Source of the DNA: Microseira sp041929235
GTDB taxonomy: Bacteria > Cyanobacteriota > Cyanobacteriia > Cyanobacteriales > Aerosakkonemataceae
Direction: 5' to 3'
Assembly: GCF_041929235.1 (NCBI RefSeq)
Contig: NZ_JBHFNP010000277.1
Span: forward strand, 1 to 64,000
DNA length: 64,000 bases
Position numbers and translations under genes: made by a program. Of the stretch, positions 8,123-16,977 are shown in pieces (the stretch's first letter is position 1; every line of letters starts with the position of its first letter). The notes beneath the pieces are model-generated. The model searched no databases. It was not told where the DNA came from and was given only the letters and a program-made list of their open reading frames with translations.

Positions 8123-8674
8123 TTATTCAAACACTTCAGCTTCCTTAAACAATTTACCCGCTTCGTCTTTAGCGGATAATATGGGAGATTCATCAAAAGG
8201 CCAAGCGATCGCTAAATCCGGATCGTTCCACAGGATACACCTTTCGTGCTGCGGTGCATAGTATTCATCGGTTTTATACAACACCTCCGCCACTTCGGAA
8301 ACGACTAAAAATCCGTGGGCAAATCCGGCGGGAATCCACAGTTGCCGTTTATTTTCCCCACTCAAATGGTAACCCACCCACTGCCCAAACGTTGGCGAAC
8401 TTTTTCTAATATCCACCGCTACATCAAACACTTCTCCTACAACTACCCGCACTAACTTTCCTTGGGGTTGTTGCACTTGATAGTGCAACCCTCTCAGGAC
8501 ATTTTTAGCAGATCGCGAGTGGTTATCTTGGACGAAGTGGACGGTTGCGCCTGTTTTTTCTGCAAACGCTTTCTCGTTGTAGCTTTCGTAAAAAAATCCC
8601 CGACTATCTCCAAACACTTTAGGTTCTATTAGCAGAACATCATTTATTTTTGTCGTGACAACGTTCACTTTCAA
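8123..8674 (-). CDS. rfbC: dTDP-4-dehydrorhamnose 3,5-epimerase
   Basis: A 183-residue cupin-fold epimerase acting before rfbD. Diagnostic stretches are DSRGFFYESYN, FVQDNHSRSAKNVLRGLHYQ with the catalytic His, VAVDIRKSSPTFGQWVG and WIPAGFAHGFLV. The 77-base gap to rfbD contains a short CAGCAGG...CTTGCTG hairpin. Confidence 0.92.
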   Translation of the reverse strand: MKVNVVTTKINDVLLIEPKVFGDSRGFFYESYNEKAFAEKTGATVHFVQDNHSRSAKNVLRGLHYQVQQPQGKLVRVVVGEVFDVAVDIRKSSPTFGQWVGYHLSGENKRQLWIPAGFAHGFLVVSEVAEVLYKTDEYYAPQHERCILWNDPDLAIAWPFDESPILSAKDEAGKLFKEAEVFE

Positions 8675-8711
8675 TCCTCCCCTATCTTTGGCGATACTAT
8701 CCCAATCTATA

Positions 8712-10475
8712 TTATTTTGCTATCCGGCGATAGCCATTCAACTGGTAAGCTTTCCCCGTATCCGCATCTAAAGCCCAAGCCTTGATTTTCCCTGCTGCTT
8801 TCGGAATTTTATTCAATTGTATTATTTTTGCCCACCCCGAATTCCGATAAGCGTTGTTCTTTAAACTTTTCGCCACATCTTTTCTTTTAATTCCTGGGGA
8901 AGCCACGGCAAATGCGATCGCTTCCCCTTGGTTATTCTCATAAGTCAAAACAACCCCATCGGCTGGCTTTTGTTTTTCCGGTAAACCCGCCCATCCCCTT
9001 GCTATATACTTATCTTTACCGACTTGTTCTATTCCATCTAACCGTCCATAATCCAACCCAGATACTTGCTTCCCCTCGCTCTTTTCAATTTTATTACTAT
9101 TCCACAATTTTGGCTTTAAAAATCCCTGGTTATTCAAAACGTTTGCTTTGACTTTTGCCTCGTTGGTATCGCCCCAAATTCGCTTCAGGCAATCATCATC
9201 TTTGACGACGTTTATCAACAGCAAACAAGCTTTGCCTCGATACCGATTAACCTGGCTTTCCTCCATTTTTTCAATCCCGTATGCTGCCGTTATAGAGTGC
9301 AAGAATATCAGGATTGTTAGCACCGATGAGACAATGCGATTCGCTGTTAAACTTGGTCGAGATATAATTTTTCTGACGCTGGCATCTTCCAGAATAATTG
9401 CGGTCAGATAAATCAGAGGAATTGCTAAATATACCGCAAAAGTTGCGTATCTAGAAGACAGGGACTGTTTGACCCCAAACCCAACTCTTCCTGAAGTTGT
9501 AATCGCTGCACTTATCAGGGTATACCCAGCGATAATTAACCACCCTGTCGTGCGATGTAGTAAGTTGTTTTGATGCCAAAATTTTAGCAGGTACAGAACC
9601 AATCCAATAAAACTCACTATTAAAATTGTACCAACTATCGTAGCGACGGTTAATTTATTTTGAGCCAAGGGCGCTCCCAAAAATGCTAAAAAGTAATTTA
9701 ACGCTTTAATTGGGTGCAGCAGCGCCTCGCTAAAGCTGGGGTGATAGGGAGGTTTTTTATAGTCATAAAAGTACAGAACTACATTGGATATAAATCCAAC
9801 TAACCAGGCTACGATTAACCATTTTTGCTTCAGCAATTCTTGGGACGCCTTTGGTTTAGCCAAAGCAATTGCTGGAAAAACCAACACCCAGCATAGCAAA
9901 CCGTTGGCATAAGAAAAAGTTGAAATTGTTGCTATAACAATGCCGATTAAAATCTTAATTCTTAAGGATAAATTAGAGTATGCCACTAATATACAGCTCG
10001 TGAGACAGGCAATGGGAACGAATACGACTACTTGTATGCCAAACAGCCAATTTTCCCACTGAATCGGTGAAAATATTAACAGATTTGACAAACATGCTAG
10101 CATCAGCAATGTTACCCTGCTACCCCCAACTGTGAGTAAGCTTAAACGGTAAATATTAAACGAGACTAGGCAAGCCAAAATAAAGATAACTAACATCTCA
10201 TATCTCACATCCCACCCCGTCAGATAAGCCATCCCTATAAACAGCAGCCGCGGAAAGAATTTCCGGCTTTCGTTGTGCTGGGAAATCAAGTCTTGGAATG
10301 TCAGATTGCCCGCATAAATTTTCTCAAACATCGAGGCCAAAGGCCACTGATCCCAAAACAAAACGTTGACACCGTACTTTATGATGAGGATTCCCGTCAA
10401 AACTGCGGGAATAATTGCTAGTAAAAAAGCCAGTTTTTCCCCTACTTGTTTAACAGGAAATTTGATGGCATTCAT
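8712..10475 (-). CDS. Polytopic membrane protein with C-terminal GW/RxDV/SGW module
   Basis: A 587-residue protein. Residues about 15-410 contain ten or more hydrophobic segments, with a first periplasm-facing loop reading FWDQWPLASMFEKIYAG and QHNESRKFFPRL, a layout reminiscent of GT-C glycosyltransferases (not proven). Residues about 470-587 form a soluble domain with GW at 494, RKDV at 531 and SGW at 546, the same module found in three proteins of the second glycan cluster. It is transcribed with the rhamnose genes and may transfer sugars from a lipid carrier. Confidence 0.7.
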   Translation of the reverse strand: MNAIKFPVKQVGEKLAFLLAIIPAVLTGILIIKYGVNVLFWDQWPLASMFEKIYAGNLTFQDLISQHNESRKFFPRLLFIGMAYLTGWDVRYEMLVIFILACLVSFNIYRLSLLTVGGSRVTLLMLACLSNLLIFSPIQWENWLFGIQVVVFVPIACLTSCILVAYSNLSLRIKILIGIVIATISTFSYANGLLCWVLVFPAIALAKPKASQELLKQKWLIVAWLVGFISNVVLYFYDYKKPPYHPSFSEALLHPIKALNYFLAFLGAPLAQNKLTVATIVGTILIVSFIGLVLYLLKFWHQNNLLHRTTGWLIIAGYTLISAAITTSGRVGFGVKQSLSSRYATFAVYLAIPLIYLTAIILEDASVRKIISRPSLTANRIVSSVLTILIFLHSITAAYGIEKMEESQVNRYRGKACLLLINVVKDDDCLKRIWGDTNEAKVKANVLNNQGFLKPKLWNSNKIEKSEGKQVSGLDYGRLDGIEQVGKDKYIARGWAGLPEKQKPADGVVLTYENNQGEAIAFAVASPGIKRKDVAKSLKNNAYRNSGWAKIIQLNKIPKAAGKIKAWALDADTGKAYQLNGYRRIAK

Positions 10476-10510
10476 GTCGTTCTATTTTTTGTAATTCCTT
10501 AATCTGCTAT

Positions 10511-11053
10511 TTACTCTTCAAATCCAATTTGCTCTCTAATTATATAGTAAGGGCGCTGCTTCACCCGCTCGTAGATGCGCCCGATGTATTCTCCAATAAT
10601 GCCCAAAGAAATGAGTTGAATGCCGCCGAGAAACAAAGCGGTCGTCAATCCTTGATTCCACTCTAAAAACTCTTGACCCAAAATTAACTTGTAATCCAGT
10701 CCAATCAGGCCGATGATAAAGGAAGCGATCGCCAATACAAATCCCAAGAAAGTAGAAATTTTCCAAGGAATTGTGTCACAGGAAAATATGCCATCAAACG
10801 CGAGTTTAAACAGCTTGAGTACCGTCACCCTTGGTTCACCTTTATATCGCGGACCCCGTTCTACCACAATACCTGTTTGTTTAAATCCTGCATAGGATCT
10901 TAAACCGCTAATATAACTGCCATCGTTAATAAAAATCACCTTGGTATCGCCATCGAGTTGTTTGAAAACCTTAGACAGTCGTTTCCATAACTCCCCCATC
11001 GTTTCTGCCTCGTTATAGATTGGAATCACAACGGAATAATCTGCATTTGTCAT
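10511..11053 (-). CDS. GT2 glycosyltransferase (DPM1/GtrB type) with an internal in-frame deletion
   Basis: Family members are about 310 residues; this one has 180. The first 46 residues (SVVIPIYNEAE and FINDGS) are the normal start of the GT-A domain. The sequence then jumps to GLRSYAGFKQTGI, which in relatives lies some 130-150 residues later, and continues normally through two membrane helices (about 95-120 and 138-162) to the C-terminus. The metal-binding DAD/DLQDPP region is lost. The frame is intact across the junction, so a protein may be made, but it should be catalytically dead. Confidence 0.75.
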   Translation of the reverse strand: MTNADYSVVIPIYNEAETMGELWKRLSKVFKQLDGDTKVIFINDGSYISGLRSYAGFKQTGIVVERGPRYKGEPRVTVLKLFKLAFDGIFSCDTIPWKISTFLGFVLAIASFIIGLIGLDYKLILGQEFLEWNQGLTTALFLGGIQLISLGIIGEYIGRIYERVKQRPYYIIREQIGFEE

Positions 11054-11285
11054 TGACTTCCTCTCCCACCACTAATACAGAAACCTCAACTCACTTCGTT
11101 GCGTCTCCACGGGGAGAATCGCTCCATCAATCCCTGTAATTTTTCTGGTGACATCTATACCATTAAATCAGAGCGATCGCAACCGTTGGCAGCCTTCGCC
11201 CAGGGTATCCACGCGGCGAATCGCTTTGGGTTAATTTTACAAGCGATCGCGCCATCTAGAACCCCGATCGTTTTTCTTTCTGCTT

Positions 11286-11443
11286 AGGACTTATATCATG
11301 TTTTTAGGTATCGGTTGTATATAGTTGATTGTGGGAAAAGCTGTTTTTTTTCCTCCCACCAGCTCAAGATCTCACCTGCTCTTGCTCTCACCTGCTTACC
11401 TGTTAGCCTCAACTACCGATGCCTAAGGACATGATATAAAACA
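11286..11443. mobile_element. MITE-like element, family B, copy 1
   Basis: Left end CTTATATCATGTTTTTAGG...ATCGGTTG and right end CAACTACCGAT...CCTAAGGACATGATATAA are inverted repeats over about 28 bases. Inside are only short CTCACCTGCT repeats. A relative with nearly the same ends lies at 41112-41244. The stretch 11054-11619 holds no gene otherwise. Confidence 0.6.
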
Positions 11444-11445
11444 AA

Positions 11446-11474
11446 ACTGTGGAGACAGCAATTATCCCCACAGT
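11446..11474 (-). terminator. Probable terminator of the secretion operon
   Basis: Inverted repeat ACTGTGG...CCACAGT with a T-rich tail (TTTTGTTTTAT) when read on the minus strand, about 145 bases after the HlyD-type gene. The stem is short and the loop 14-15 bases, so confidence is moderate. Confidence 0.4.
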
Positions 11475-11562
11475 CCAAGATGGTGCTTTTTTTTAGCTGA
11501 TTAACTCAAGTTGTTAGTTATCTCAAACGTAAAGTGGGGCTAATGGAAGGAAAAATACTATA

Positions 11563-11592
11563 TCAGCAATGAGCAATGAGCAATGAGCAACG
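11563..11592. repeat. Heptanucleotide short tandem repeat (AATGAGC)
   Basis: About four tandem copies of AATGAGC just downstream of the HlyD-type gene. Such heptamer arrays are typical of filamentous cyanobacteria. Confidence 0.6.
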
Positions 11593-11619
11593 GGATAACT
11601 AGCAACAGGCGTTAGCTGA

Positions 11620-13782
11620 TTACCTGACAGTCTTGAGGCTATCGGTTGACTTCTGGAACAACTCTGTAAAGATATCGATCACCTTGCGCTTACGCACTTT
11701 AATTGTGGCATTAATCGCCATCCCGGATTGGAGATTATATTCCTTACCGTTGACGTTAATTGTCTGGCGCTCCATCTCAATTTTAGCTGGGAACGCATAG
11801 AAAGGACGTTCCTGGGTCGGCGGCAAGGCATCGGAACCAATCGAAATTAATTTGCCATTAAGCGTGCCAAATTCCGTAGCAGGGAACGATTCAACGCTGA
11901 TATCTACATCCATTCCTTCTTGGACATGTCCGATATCTTTGTTTTGCAGGTGAACGGCTGCCACTAACTTATCGTTTGGTACAATTTTCAGCACTGGTTC
12001 GTTATCAATTGCTCTGACAACATGTCCTGGTGAATTCGGTTTTAAATCGAACACTATCCCATCTTCTGGCGCGCGCAATTCTTGGTATTGAACTGCTTGT
12101 TCCGCTTTCACAATTTGGCTGGAAATTTCATCGAGTTTTTTCTGATTTTCCAAGCGGATGCGAGCGAGTTGGCTATCAATTTCTGCCACCCGTTTTTGAT
12201 TATCGGCAATTTTCGTCAAGATATCTCTCGCCGATAGGGCTACCGTATTTTGCAACTGTTCCTGCGCCCGATTAATCGCTACTTGGATGCGTTGTTCTTC
12301 CTTGACTAAGCGGTCGATTTCGGCTTGAGTTTTCAACAATTCCGCTTCCCGCCCCGCGACTTCGCCTTGGCGATTGGCAATTTCACCATAACTGGCGGTA
12401 ATTTCCTGACGGCGGCGCAGAATTTCCGATTCCCCGGCAGTGATTTCCTGACGGCGGCGCAGGATTTCCGATTCCCCGGCAGTAATTTCCTGACGGCGGC
12501 GCAGGATTTCCGATTCCCCGGCAGTAATTTCCTGACGGCGGCGCAGGATTTCCGATTCCCTTGCCACCACTTCATTTCTGCGGGTCAAAATGTCCGCTTC
12601 GCTTGCTGCGACTTCCTGACGGCGCGTCAAAATTTGTTGTTGTTGCCGTTGAGCTTGCAGTTCGGACAGCGCTCCTGCATCTACGACGGGTTTGATTTTG
12701 TTATACAAAGCTTGATCCGTCTCGAGCAACTGCCTTGCCGTTTCAATTCGCTCAGCTGCCTTGGGTACTTGCGCCCTTGCCACTAATAACTGCTCAGCTG
12801 CCCTGGGTAATTGGGCTTTAGCTACTTCCCACTGCTCAAGTGCTTTGGGTAATTGCGCCTTAGCGGTTTCCAATTGCTCAACGGACCTGTTTAATTGCGC
12901 CCTAGAGGTTTGCAGTTGCTCAACTGCCCTGGGTAATTGCGCCTGGGCTGTGGTTAGCTGATCTCTGGCGGTGAGCAATCGCTGCTTCGCTGTTTCTAAT
13001 TGCGCCTGTTGCATGGGTAATTGTTTCCTAGAAGCTTCTAGGAGTCCCCGCACCTGGCCTAGTTGCGTTCCTAATTCCTGGACTTGCAATCTGGCTGCGG
13101 CTACGCGAGACTGTATTTCGGCGCGACTGGCTACTAACAGTCTTTGTTGGTTGGCGTTGAATTCCCCACTGCCACTTCCCGCCGTTTTGCCGCCGGAAAG
13201 CTGCGCCCTCAAGTACTCGTTTTCTGATAGGAGGGCGTTGCGCGACTCCATCAGACTGCGCCACTCTGGCGTCCCTCCCGCCATATTGCCATTTTTGGCA
13301 TCGTTATAAAACTGATTTTCCTTTAACAGCGTCTCCCGCAGTTTTTTCAAGGATTCTAAATCGGCTTGGGGCGCTCTGGGGTCAAAGGTGAGCAGCAGGT
13401 CGCCTTTTTTCACCTTTTGACCGTCTTTCACGAAAATTTCCCGCACGACACCGCCGTTGGGCGCCCGCACTTCTCTAGCAGCCCCCACGGCTTCTAATTT
13501 ACCCATGGCGGGTACGGCTTGCTCGATGGGGGCAAGGCACGCCCAAGCAATCCCAGAACCCGTAATCCCCACAATTACCCAAACAAAGGCGTGGGACCAC
13601 CAACCTGGTCGTCCTATCAGGACGGGTTGTTCGCTGGGTTTAAATTCGACTACTTTGGGGACAATGGGTTCTGGGCTGGGCAAATAAATCGGTTTAAAGT
13701 CCTTGACAGTGGTAGCCCCATTGTGCTTACCATTGCCGTTGCCATTGCCGTTGGCATGATCTAGTAATTGTTTGTTGGTCAT
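11620..13782 (-). CDS. HlyD-family membrane fusion protein of a type I secretion system
   Basis: A 720-residue periplasmic adaptor. Residues about 55-80 (HAFVWVIVGITGSGIAWACL) are the single inner-membrane helix. The biotinyl-lipoyl half EVRAPNGGVVREIFVKDGQKVKKGDLLL follows, then a very long coiled coil (about 125-560) and the second lipoyl half with the C-terminal beta-barrel (QELRAPEDGIV onward). The helix contains 14-residue repeats (QEITAGESEILRRR) encoded by a 42-bp tandem array, and a run of AQLPRAxEQL repeats. The frame extends 18 codons upstream, but that part is heptamer repeat, so I start at MTNKQLLDH. It is the last gene of the PpiC/ABC/HlyD operon. Confidence 0.88.
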   Translation of the reverse strand: MTNKQLLDHANGNGNGNGKHNGATTVKDFKPIYLPSPEPIVPKVVEFKPSEQPVLIGRPGWWSHAFVWVIVGITGSGIAWACLAPIEQAVPAMGKLEAVGAAREVRAPNGGVVREIFVKDGQKVKKGDLLLTFDPRAPQADLESLKKLRETLLKENQFYNDAKNGNMAGGTPEWRSLMESRNALLSENEYLRAQLSGGKTAGSGSGEFNANQQRLLVASRAEIQSRVAAARLQVQELGTQLGQVRGLLEASRKQLPMQQAQLETAKQRLLTARDQLTTAQAQLPRAVEQLQTSRAQLNRSVEQLETAKAQLPKALEQWEVAKAQLPRAAEQLLVARAQVPKAAERIETARQLLETDQALYNKIKPVVDAGALSELQAQRQQQQILTRRQEVAASEADILTRRNEVVARESEILRRRQEITAGESEILRRRQEITAGESEILRRRQEITAGESEILRRRQEITASYGEIANRQGEVAGREAELLKTQAEIDRLVKEEQRIQVAINRAQEQLQNTVALSARDILTKIADNQKRVAEIDSQLARIRLENQKKLDEISSQIVKAEQAVQYQELRAPEDGIVFDLKPNSPGHVVRAIDNEPVLKIVPNDKLVAAVHLQNKDIGHVQEGMDVDISVESFPATEFGTLNGKLISIGSDALPPTQERPFYAFPAKIEMERQTINVNGKEYNLQSGMAINATIKVRKRKVIDIFTELFQKSTDSLKTVR
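12405..12561. repeat. 42-bp tandem repeat inside the HlyD-type gene (about 3.7 copies)
   Basis: Units start at 12405, 12447, 12489 and 12531, each beginning CCTGACGGCGGCGCAG, and are nearly identical. Each encodes 14 residues, four helical turns, so copy-number change would lengthen the coiled coil without a frameshift. Confidence 0.9.
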
Positions 13783-13784
13783 AG

Positions 13785-13831
13785 TTGGTAATTGGTAATT
13801 GGTAATTGGTGATTGGTGATTGGTAATTGGT
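13785..13831. repeat. Heptanucleotide short tandem repeat (TTGGTAA/TTGGTGA)
   Basis: Six to seven tandem heptamers directly upstream of the HlyD-type start, in the 113-base gap to the ABC exporter gene. Confidence 0.75.
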
Positions 13832-13895
13832 AACAAGCTTTCTTATTACCTATTATCCTCGTTCCCCAGGCGGTCGCCTGGGAACGCCATCCGAT

Positions 13896-16886
13896 TTAAG
13901 AAAGTCCCGATTCTTGTTGTTGGTAGAGGCAGTAGTATCGGCCTTTGAGTGCCATTAATTCTTTGTGCGTTCCTTGTTCGACCACGCTCCCCTGATCCAT
14001 CATCAAGATCACATCGGCATTTCTCACGGTACTGAGTCGGTGGGTGATGAAAAATACAGTGCGATGGCTAAAGGCTGCTGCTAGGTTTTCGCAGACTTGG
14101 TGTTCTGAGTGGTAATCTAGGGCGCTGGTGGCTTCGTCTAAGATTAGCATTTTGGGATTTTGCAGCACGGTGCGCGCGATCGCAATCCGCTGTCTTTGTC
14201 CCCCAGATAGGGATGACCCCCTTTCCCCCACTATCGTGTTATACCCTTGGGGCAAAGACATAATAAAATCGTGGGCGACTGCTATTTTAGCGGCCTGGAT
14301 AATTTCTTCATCGCTGGCTTCAGGATTTGTTAAGGCAATATTTTCCCGCACGGTGCCGTTAAATAACAGCGTATCCTGTAACACCATCCCGATTTGCCGC
14401 CGCAGCGAGTAAAGTTCGACTTTGGCAATATCGTATTGATCGACTTGAATTCGCCCTGAGGTTGGTTCGTAAAGCCTTGCCAGCAACTTCATCAGCGTGC
14501 TTTTTCCCGAACCGCTTTGTCCGACAATTCCGGCAAAGGTTCCCACTGGGAATTCTACATTCACATTCACCAGTTGCAGCGTTCCGCCTGGATTAAACCC
14601 AAACGATAAGTTCTCGTACTTGACTGTTCCCTCAATCGGCGGCATGGTGATATTGCTGCGATTGGTTTCGTCTGCCTCTGGAGTGGCATTCATTACATCG
14701 CTCAGCCGTTCGATAGATAGAGCAGTTTCTTGGAAGTTTTGCCACAGTTGCACCAGGCGCAACAAGGGGCTAGTAACGTAACCAGCAATAATCCGGAACG
14801 CAATTAACTGCCCCAGGGTCATCTTATTGTCTAAAACCAAATAAGCGCCCACCCACAACAGCAGCAGTCCCGATAGCTTGTTGAAAAACCCCGACAGCGA
14901 ACTGGCGGTACTAAACGTCAGCACTGTCTTAAACCCCGCCGATATGTAGCGGGTATATTTTTCTTGCCAGTTCCAGCGAGATTTTAGCTCGATTGTCTGT
15001 GCCTTGACGGTTTGGATACCCGAAAGCACTTCGACTAAATACGACTGACTATCCGCCAAGCGTTCGGCTTTGGTGCGTAACTGTCGCTGTACGATCGGGG
15101 CGACAATTAAAGTCAAGATGGCGAATAACGGGATGGTTAATAAGGCGACAACCGTCAGGGGCACGCTGTAAATTATCATCACGATGATATAAATCACCGA
15201 GAATACCGAGTCCAGCACGACGGTGAGTGCTGTCCCGGTCAGAAACGAGCGAATATTTTCCAATTCGTTTATCCGTCCTGCTAGTTCCCCCACCCGTCGA
15301 TGGTCGAAATAATTTAAGGGCAGGGTCAGCAAGCGATCGATTACCTCCGAACCCAGGGTGACGTCAATCCGGTTGGTGGTATCTACAAATAAAACCGTCC
15401 GCAGGTGGGTGAGCAACCCTTCAAACACCCCTACGCCTAACAAAAAGACTCCCAACACGTGCAGGGTATCGATGCTGCGCTGCACCAGCACTTTATCGAT
15501 AATCACCTGGGTGATCAGCGGGTTGGCAAGTCCAAACAGCTGGACAAAGAACGAGGCGATAAATACTTCGATCAGGACTTTGCGATATTTGGAAATAGAT
15601 GGTAAAAACCAGCGGAGGCTGAAATCTTCTTTAACTCCTTCAAGACGAGCTTCCAGCAACAGCACCTGTCCCTTTGCTCCCCAAGTTTCGGTAAAGTCCC
15701 TGGGACTGCGGCGGCGAATTCCTTCTTGCGGTACGCCTAAAACCAGTTCTTTTTCGGTTATTTTATAAACGACGGCAAAGCTATCTTGCCATTGAATTAA
15801 TGCTGGTGCTGATAATCTGAAGAGAGCTTGGGCGGGGACTTCTACCAGTCGGGCTTTTAAACCCATTGTTTCGGCTACCGCCCCGCAGGTCATCAGCGTA
15901 ATGTTGCCCGTGGATTTGAGTTGGTTGTCTAATATTTTGCGCAGGATGTCGCGGCGAAATCGCACGTCAAAATGCTGGCTCAGCATTTTGAAGCAAGCTA
16001 AAGGTGCTTCAATTTGTCCCCTACCTCGCACAAAGGGGAAGTTTTCTCGTTCTTCTTTTTTTGGTTCAGCAAGCGCTACTGGGATATCAGGCGCGATCGG
16101 TATTGCTTCATAGGGTGATTCCCCGCTGTCGGGGACGGGTTGGCTTTGAGTTTGTACGGGTTCGCTGGGATTCTCTGGTGCGGGTTCGCTGATTATTGGC
16201 AACCCCAGCAATCTCACCCCTTGTTTGCCTCGAACTGGCTGCCATTTGCCAGATTCTTCTGTCGGAAATCGGCTACCCTCTGAGAAGGCACCGATCGTGC
16301 CGCTGCTGACCAGCCATAGTTTTCCCCCATCTAATGCGGGGATTTGCGGCGTGCCGGATGGGAAATTCAGCACTTCTACACCGGGCAGCACCTGGACGGT
16401 TAATTCTTTCAGATTGGCGTCCCCCAGGGCGCGGCGCTGCAATTCCACACTCAGCAGTGCAGCAACTTCGCAGGCATTGGCGCGAGCCCGAAATGCCCTC
16501 TTTAATGCCTCTTCTTTCTCCACGTAGGCCAGAAATACCCCTGCCGGAACGGTAATGCAGATCGATTCGGTGGATGCGATCGCTGTTTCACAACCCACTC
16601 CCCGCACCAGCGAGCCCCACCCCAGCACTTCACCCGGCCCTGCTAACTTTAAGCTTACGGGCATTTGCGTGCGATGGTCTTGTCCCAACAGCCGCACCTG
16701 TCCGATGTATATTATCGATATATTCGCAGGCAGCGCCTCTCTTTGCAGGATCGTTTGTCCAATGCGATAGCGCAGCATTTCGCATTCCCCTGCCAGCTTT
16801 TGTAATGCGGCGCTTCCCAGTTGCGAGAACGGCTCTGTCTTGGCGAGAAAAGCTTGTATTTCGGTTCGAGAAACTGCTTGGGTCAT
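13896..16886 (-). CDS. Type I secretion ABC exporter with cyclic-nucleotide-binding and degenerate C39 domains
   Basis: A 996-residue fused exporter. Residues about 10-150 are a cyclic-nucleotide-binding-like beta-roll; 155-280 is a divergent region with a Pro-rich linker; 285-415 is a C39-peptidase-like domain; 430-730 holds six membrane helices; 760-996 is the ATPase with Walker A GQSGSGKST (789), LSGGQRQ (893) and LILDEATSALD. In the C39 domain the catalytic Cys of DCGxAC is replaced (EAPLAC at 293-298) and the active-site His region reads DSFAVVY, so it cannot cleave leaders. That matches exporters of RTX proteins, where the dead domain binds substrate. Operon with PpiC and HlyD genes. 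Confidence 0.88.
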   Translation of the reverse strand: MTQAVSRTEIQAFLAKTEPFSQLGSAALQKLAGECEMLRYRIGQTILQREALPANISIIYIGQVRLLGQDHRTQMPVSLKLAGPGEVLGWGSLVRGVGCETAIASTESICITVPAGVFLAYVEKEEALKRAFRARANACEVAALLSVELQRRALGDANLKELTVQVLPGVEVLNFPSGTPQIPALDGGKLWLVSSGTIGAFSEGSRFPTEESGKWQPVRGKQGVRLLGLPIISEPAPENPSEPVQTQSQPVPDSGESPYEAIPIAPDIPVALAEPKKEERENFPFVRGRGQIEAPLACFKMLSQHFDVRFRRDILRKILDNQLKSTGNITLMTCGAVAETMGLKARLVEVPAQALFRLSAPALIQWQDSFAVVYKITEKELVLGVPQEGIRRRSPRDFTETWGAKGQVLLLEARLEGVKEDFSLRWFLPSISKYRKVLIEVFIASFFVQLFGLANPLITQVIIDKVLVQRSIDTLHVLGVFLLGVGVFEGLLTHLRTVLFVDTTNRIDVTLGSEVIDRLLTLPLNYFDHRRVGELAGRINELENIRSFLTGTALTVVLDSVFSVIYIIVMIIYSVPLTVVALLTIPLFAILTLIVAPIVQRQLRTKAERLADSQSYLVEVLSGIQTVKAQTIELKSRWNWQEKYTRYISAGFKTVLTFSTASSLSGFFNKLSGLLLLWVGAYLVLDNKMTLGQLIAFRIIAGYVTSPLLRLVQLWQNFQETALSIERLSDVMNATPEADETNRSNITMPPIEGTVKYENLSFGFNPGGTLQLVNVNVEFPVGTFAGIVGQSGSGKSTLMKLLARLYEPTSGRIQVDQYDIAKVELYSLRRQIGMVLQDTLLFNGTVRENIALTNPEASDEEIIQAAKIAVAHDFIMSLPQGYNTIVGERGSSLSGGQRQRIAIARTVLQNPKMLILDEATSALDYHSEHQVCENLAAAFSHRTVFFITHRLSTVRNADVILMMDQGSVVEQGTHKELMALKGRYYCLYQQQESGLS

Positions 16887-16898
16887 AGTAATTTTAGA

Positions 16899-16937
16899 TT
16901 CGGTAATTGCTAATTGCTAATTGCTAATTGCTAATTG
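16899..16937. repeat. Heptanucleotide short tandem repeat (ATTGCTA)
   Basis: Five tandem copies of ATTGCTA between the PpiC-type gene and the ABC exporter gene. Confidence 0.75.
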
Positions 16938-16977
16938 GTCATGCTCACCTGCTCCAGATCGCCTATCCTACTACTGC

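Noticed and set aside
12405..12561. Regularly spaced repeats that could suggest a CRISPR array
   Set aside because: The units are contiguous without spacers and lie in a coding sequence.
12325..12786. A 153-codon plus-strand frame with repeated SNFLTAAQDFRFPG units
   Set aside because: It is the antisense shadow of the 42-bp repeats in the HlyD-type gene, which has clear homology on the other strand.
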